NCBI GenBank assembly: GCA_913055905.1
Contig: CAJXLB010000010.1
Coordinates: forward strand, 1-64,000
DNA: 64,000 bases
Direction: 5' to 3'
DNA from: an uncultured Winogradskyella sp.
GTDB lineage: Bacteria; Bacteroidota; Bacteroidia; Flavobacteriales; Flavobacteriaceae
The translations under genes were made by a program, and so were the position numbers. Of the stretch, positions 60,491 to 64,000 are shown in pieces. The first letter of the stretch is position 1; each line of letters starts with the position of its first letter. Below the pieces are notes generated by a model, which saw only the letters and a program-made list of their open reading frames with translations, was not told the origin of the DNA and ran no database searches.

Positions 60491-61576
60491 TTAATTAGTT
60501 TTAAATGTTACGCTTCCGTATTCGGAATCGATTTTCACAACGTTTCCAGAATTTGAATTGACATGGTAACCCTTATATGTTTTGTCACTATTGTCCTTTT
60601 CCTTTACGGTAAAGGTAAACGATTCAGGATGGTTAAGGGACGCATACTCAAGATTGATATCAAAATCGAAATTGTAGTTTTGGTCAATGCCTATTGTAAT
60701 TCCCGTAAATTCTGTATTTAAATTTAGATTGCCTGCATTGGAGGCCATTCGCTCGATTTTAATAGAACCATAATCAGCCTTAATTTGAATGTTTTTGTAC
60801 ACAGTACCCAAACGCAAGGTTAAATAATCGCCAACACCTTCAAGATTGTTAATGTTGTCTATTTTAAGCGAACCGTAATCACATTGGTAGGTTATGTTTT
60901 CGCTGTTTTCAATTATAGACTTGGTATAATCTGCTTTAAGGTCAATAGACTTTGCGTTTTCTATAGTAAACGCGCTATAATCGGCACTAATTTTTCCCTT
61001 ATTGATATATTCAAAATAACAGTTATTGCTGTAGTCAAAACTTATGTTGGAATTGCCCAGAAGCTCTTGTGTGGTTATTTTTCCGTAATCACAGCTAATT
61101 GATGCGTTACCTTCGAGTTTGCTCAGATTAATAGCACCATAATCATTACTGAGATCAACATTATTGGAAAGTGGCATCTTGACTCTGTAGTTAACTTCGA
61201 TTTTAAGATTTCTTCGATTGCTCCAATTCCACCACGAGTTTTTTCGTTTTCCAAAACGTGTTGTAGCCGATATTACGTTACCAGAATCATTAAAATCTAC
61301 AGTGATGTCGTCTAGACGCTCTTCAACCTTATCCGAGTTTCCTCCCGTAACTTTAATCGTAATGTCAAATTCAATCCGATTTTGGTCCCACGTGACAATA
61401 TCAAGATTACCGTAACTGTTGTTTATCTTAAGGGTAGCGTTAGACGATACATCATAAGATTTGGTAATCTTTTTTTCCTTGGTGCTTTTTGCCAATACAT
61501 CAGTATTCTCCGCTGATGCTACGAATGGAAGTAGTAGCAAAAAGGCAAGTACTTTAAATGGTATTTGTAGTTTCAT
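60491..61576 (-). CDS. Secreted repeat protein with DUF4097-like beta-helix pattern
   Basis: 361 residues. Signal peptide to VASAEN. A repeated unit around DYGxI/L (SYGNLDI, NDYGAINL, CDYGKIT, CDYGSLKI, ADYGSIKI, SEYGSVTF) spaced about 20 residues, typical of DUF4097/adhesin-like beta-solenoids. Similar in architecture to the GIN-domain protein beside it. Placed between the membrane regulator and the GIN gene; start overlaps the end of the regulator by 23 bases. Its task may be surface sensing or adhesion; function is not known. Confidence 0.8.
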   Translation of the reverse strand: MKLQIPFKVLAFLLLLPFVASAENTDVLAKSTKEKKITKSYDVSSNATLKINNSYGNLDIVTWDQNRIEFDITIKVTGGNSDKVEERLDDITVDFNDSGNVISATTRFGKRKNSWWNWSNRRNLKIEVNYRVKMPLSNNVDLSNDYGAINLSKLEGNASISCDYGKITTQELLGNSNISFDYSNNCYFEYINKGKISADYSAFTIENAKSIDLKADYTKSIIENSENITYQCDYGSLKIDNINNLEGVGDYLTLRLGTVYKNIQIKADYGSIKIERMASNAGNLNLNTEFTGITIGIDQNYNFDFDINLEYASLNHPESFTFTVKEKDNSDKTYKGYHVNSNSGNVVKIDSEYGSVTFKTN

Positions 61577-62123
61577 TGGTGTTGTTTTTTAATTGTTTAA
61601 TCGTTTCAATTTGTTCTAAAACCATATTTAGGATGTCTATTCTATTCTGAAAATTTGATATCATCGCATAAATAACCCGTTGGTCCTTTCCGCTTTCTGT
61701 CAAGTCTGATTTTAATTTTTGATAGTCTTGTTCTAAGATTTCAATTTGCTCCAGGGCATCGTTGATTATTTCTTCAGTCAGTGGTGAACGCTCCTGATTG
61801 AGTTTTTTCAGTTCCGTTTCTAAGGTTACCGTGAAAAAATCCTGAGTTTCGGAAAGTTCTGGAGATACACTTGCCAGATCTAATACTTCTGGCTCATTTG
61901 GCACTAACATAAGTAGGCTGAAACCGAGCACTATGGTAGCGGCAATCGCTAGATATTTTTGCCAAGGTGTTGATTTTTGCCCTATTGAACTACCTTGGTT
62001 TTTACTGTTATTCAAGCGTTCTAAGAATCGTGCTTCGTGCCCTTTGGATGGCTCGGAAACATCGAATTTACCTTCGAGCTGCTCAAATAGCTGTTCTATT
62101 GTTTCATTTTGTTTCATGCTCAT
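61554..62123 (-). CDS. Single-pass membrane protein, probable anti-sigma factor
   Basis: 189 residues. A cytoplasmic N-terminus of about 70 residues (SMKQNETIEQLFEQLEG), one helix (YLAIAATIVLGFSLLMLV), then an extracytoplasmic region of about 100 residues with coiled-coil heptads. This is the usual layout of an anti-sigma factor next to an ECF gene. No ZAS zinc motif (His/Cys) is seen in the N-terminus, so the sigma-binding type is unclear. It is one base after the sigma factor stop. Identity as an anti-sigma factor is inferred from position and topology. Confidence 0.7.
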   Translation of the reverse strand: MSMKQNETIEQLFEQLEGKFDVSEPSKGHEARFLERLNNSKNQGSSIGQKSTPWQKYLAIAATIVLGFSLLMLVPNEPEVLDLASVSPELSETQDFFTVTLETELKKLNQERSPLTEEIINDALEQIEILEQDYQKLKSDLTESGKDQRVIYAMISNFQNRIDILNMVLEQIETIKQLKNNTNETTNTI

Positions 62124-62124
62124 A

Positions 62125-62679
62125 TTAATTTAAAATGGACACCAGCTTTTTTCTTAAACTTTCCTTTGCCCTGGAAATCATTGTTCGGCAATTACCGTAA
62201 GACAGATTCATTATTTCACATATCTCCTCATAATCATAACCTTCGATAAGGTGCAGTGTAAGACCTAATTGATAATTTGGTTTAAGGGTTTTCATGGTCT
62301 TTAAAATATACTGCACGCTTTCATCAGTCTGCTCATCCTCGTTAATACCGTTGTCATCTTCTACCTTATACATAATTGGATCCAGAGGGACTTCATTCAT
62401 TTTTACGGTTTTGCGGTATTCAACAATACTGTTGTTAATTACAATACGCTTTAGCCATGCACCGAACATTTTAAAATCCTCTAATGAATCTAGTTTTGAA
62501 AAAGCCGACAAAAATGACTCTTGCATAATGTCTTCAGCTTTAAAGGAATCCTTTACAATCCTTAAGGCTGTATTGTACATTGCTTTGTGGTACCTATTGT
62601 AAACTTCCAACTGCGCCTTTTGGTTGTCTTTGGTACAAAGCAATAGTAACTGTTCTATATTTTGATTGGTTGATGTCAA
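62125..62679 (-). CDS. ECF-type RNA polymerase sigma factor
   Basis: 184 residues. Sigma region 2 near 25-95 (ALRIVKDSFKAEDIMQESF), linker, region 4 near 125-180 (YQLGLTLHLIEGYDYEEICEIM, part shown, then SYGNCRTMISRAKESLRKKL). This is a group 4 sigma factor of the common Bacteroidota type. It heads an operon with a membrane regulator and two secreted beta-solenoid proteins, which are its likely targets. Divergent from lon across 228 bases. Confidence 0.92.
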   Translation of the reverse strand: MTSTNQNIEQLLLLCTKDNQKAQLEVYNRYHKAMYNTALRIVKDSFKAEDIMQESFLSAFSKLDSLEDFKMFGAWLKRIVINNSIVEYRKTVKMNEVPLDPIMYKVEDDNGINEDEQTDESVQYILKTMKTLKPNYQLGLTLHLIEGYDYEEICEIMNLSYGNCRTMISRAKESLRKKLVSILN

Positions 62680-62825
62680 AAAAACAATTGCTTTATTCTA
62701 AAGATAGGTTTCATTTTAATTTGTTACACTTTATTTATAAAGATTTTGTTATTTCATAAAATAACTGGCATAACTATTGACCCCTTATAGGTGTTGATAA
62801 TCAATAAATATTTATAAATAATTGA

Positions 62826-62858
62826 TTGTCAATAGTATAAAATTAAGTAGTACATTTA
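62826..62858 (+). promoter_or_regulatory. lon: Possible promoter of lon
   Basis: TTG at 62826-62828, 22-base spacer and TACATTTA at 62851-62858, one base off TAnnTTTG. The ATG is 49 bases further on. Confidence 0.35.
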
Positions 62859-62907
62859 AACAAACGCTAGTTGTCCTTATGGGATGACATAATGGCTTAA
62901 AAATATT

Positions 62908-64000
62908 ATGAAGAAATCCAATTTCATGAGACTTGACAGTTTGTCATTACAGGACTTTGATGAAAATTCAGAATTAATCCCTTTAATGACACCTGAAGAT
63001 GAAGAGCTTATTAACAACGAAACACTACCGGAATCTTTACCTATTTTACCCTTAAGGAACACCGTGCTGTTCCCAGGTGTTGTGATTCCTATAACGGCAG
63101 GGCGAGACACGTCCATCAAGCTTATAAATGATGCCAATAGCGGTAGTAAGGTTATTGGCGTTGTGGCTCAAAAGGATGAGGCCGTAGAGAATCCGCAGGC
63201 TCAGGATATTTATAAAACAGGAACAGTAGCAAGGATATTGAAGGTTCTTAAAATGCCAGATGGTAACACAACGGTTATTATTCAAGGGAAAAAACGTTTT
63301 TTGGTGAATGAAATTATTGCCGAAAAACCCTATCTGCAAGCCACAATATCGGATTTACCTGAGCAAAAGCCAGAGAAGGATAACCAAGAATTCAATGCTA
63401 TTATAGAATCCATAAAGGATTTGTCATTGGATATTATTAAACAGAGCCCTAATATTCCAACTGAGGCTACTTTTGCCATTAAGAATATAGAAAGCAGTTC
63501 GTTCTTGGTCAATTTTGTGTCTTCCAATATGAATCTTAAAGTAGAGGAGAAGCAAGAACTTCTAAAAATCAATGACCTCAAGGAACGTGCCCTGCAAACC
63601 TTAAAATATATGAATCTCGAATATCAAAAGCTTGAGCTTAGAAATGATATTCAGAGTAAGGTTCAAAGTGATATGAACCAGCAGCAGCGTGAGTATTTCT
63701 TACACCAGCAGCTTAAGACTATACAAGAAGAGCTTGGTGGCGGCGTAGCCTATGGCGAAGAGGTTGAAGAAATGCGCAAACGTGCCAAGGATAAAAAATG
63801 GGACGATAAGGTTAAGGACCATTTTGAAAAAGAATTGGCCAAGATGCAAAGGATGAATCCGCAAGTTGCAGAGTATTCTATCCAAAGAAATTATTTAGAC
63901 CTATTTCTAGATTTACCTTGGAACGAATACAGCGAAGACCGATTTGATTTAAAACGTGCCAAAAAAATATTAGACCGTGATCATTTTGGTTTAGATGATG
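62908..64000 (+). CDS. lon: ATP-dependent protease Lon (N-terminal part, cut by window edge)
   Basis: An open frame from ATG 62908 to the window end, at least 364 codons. It opens MKKSNFMRLDSLSLQDFDEN, with an acidic leader, then the Lon N-terminal substrate domain (LPILPLRNTVLFPGVVIPI near 45, TVARILKVLKMPDGNTT near 108) and the coiled region NQQQREYFLHQQLKTIQEEL near 255-275. The AAA and protease domains lie beyond the window. Lon degrades misfolded proteins. The later ATG at 62926 is an alternative start. Confidence 0.94.
   Translation, partial: MKKSNFMRLDSLSLQDFDENSELIPLMTPEDEELINNETLPESLPILPLRNTVLFPGVVIPITAGRDTSIKLINDANSGSKVIGVVAQKDEAVENPQAQDIYKTGTVARILKVLKMPDGNTTVIIQGKKRFLVNEIIAEKPYLQATISDLPEQKPEKDNQEFNAIIESIKDLSLDIIKQSPNIPTEATFAIKNIESSSFLVNFVSSNMNLKVEEKQELLKINDLKERALQTLKYMNLEYQKLELRNDIQSKVQSDMNQQQREYFLHQQLKTIQEELGGGVAYGEEVEEMRKRAKDKKWDDKVKDHFEKELAKMQRMNPQVAEYSIQRNYLDLFLDLPWNEYSEDRFDLKRAKKILDRDHFGLDD

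Overview
The window is chromosomal DNA from a marine-type member of the Flavobacteriaceae (Bacteroidota). The evidence is AT-rich sequence, promoters of the TTG-N17-20-TAnnTTTG type, gliding genes gldF and gldG, a C-terminal type IX secretion sorting domain, a TonB-dependent receptor, many families confined to flavobacteria (DUF6048, DUF6452, CCC-motif membrane protein, GIN/DUF2807), and a probable 6S-Flavo RNA between zapA and rny. Gene order is mostly core genome. No tRNA, rRNA, CRISPR array, insertion sequence or prophage was seen.

Layout. 1-2500 is the accessory edge: a tyrosine recombinase, a divergent zinc-ribbon gene, a 25-bp inverted repeat between them, and on the other side a small secreted-protein gene bracketed by inverted GTTTGCCAAC arms. 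It looks like the edge of an integron-like gene array that continues left of the window. 2500-7320 holds a pair of tiny membrane proteins and a sulfide-detoxification locus (TSUP exporter, persulfide dioxygenase-rhodanese, rhodanese, sulfide:quinone oxidoreductase). Three of its genes share a TGTAAC-N4-GTTAC type operator at a fixed distance from a -7 element. 7450-13630 is an envelope and lipoprotein block ending in an MscS channel. A second MscS channel faces it and appears shortened by a recent TGG to TGA change. 15.7-24.2 kb carries dnaN, gldG, gldF, a SAM hydrolase, phoH and purC. 24.3-34.3 kb carries rlmD, rocD, small membrane proteins, a cysteine desulfurase and secreted proteins. 34.4-42.1 kb carries a TonB receptor, an M23 peptidase, zapA, the 6S-like RNA, rny and xerD.

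42.3-46.6 kb has outer-membrane barrels, aroQ, lpdA and msrB. 46.8-57.4 kb is a glucan cluster: a GlgM/GlgA-type glycosyltransferase, glgC, glgE, maltokinase, glgB and a GH31 glucosidase. This is the maltose-1-phosphate (GlgE) route, best known from actinobacteria, without treS in the window. 57.5-62.7 kb has an M48 lipoprotein peptidase, a UMF1-type transporter and an ECF sigma / membrane regulator / GIN-domain operon. The right end enters lon, which is cut by the window edge.

The observations most worth following are the recombinase with its paired repeats, the three-site sulfide regulon, the premature stop in the second MscS gene, the GlgE cluster, the 6S-like RNA, and several small genes under 60 codons.
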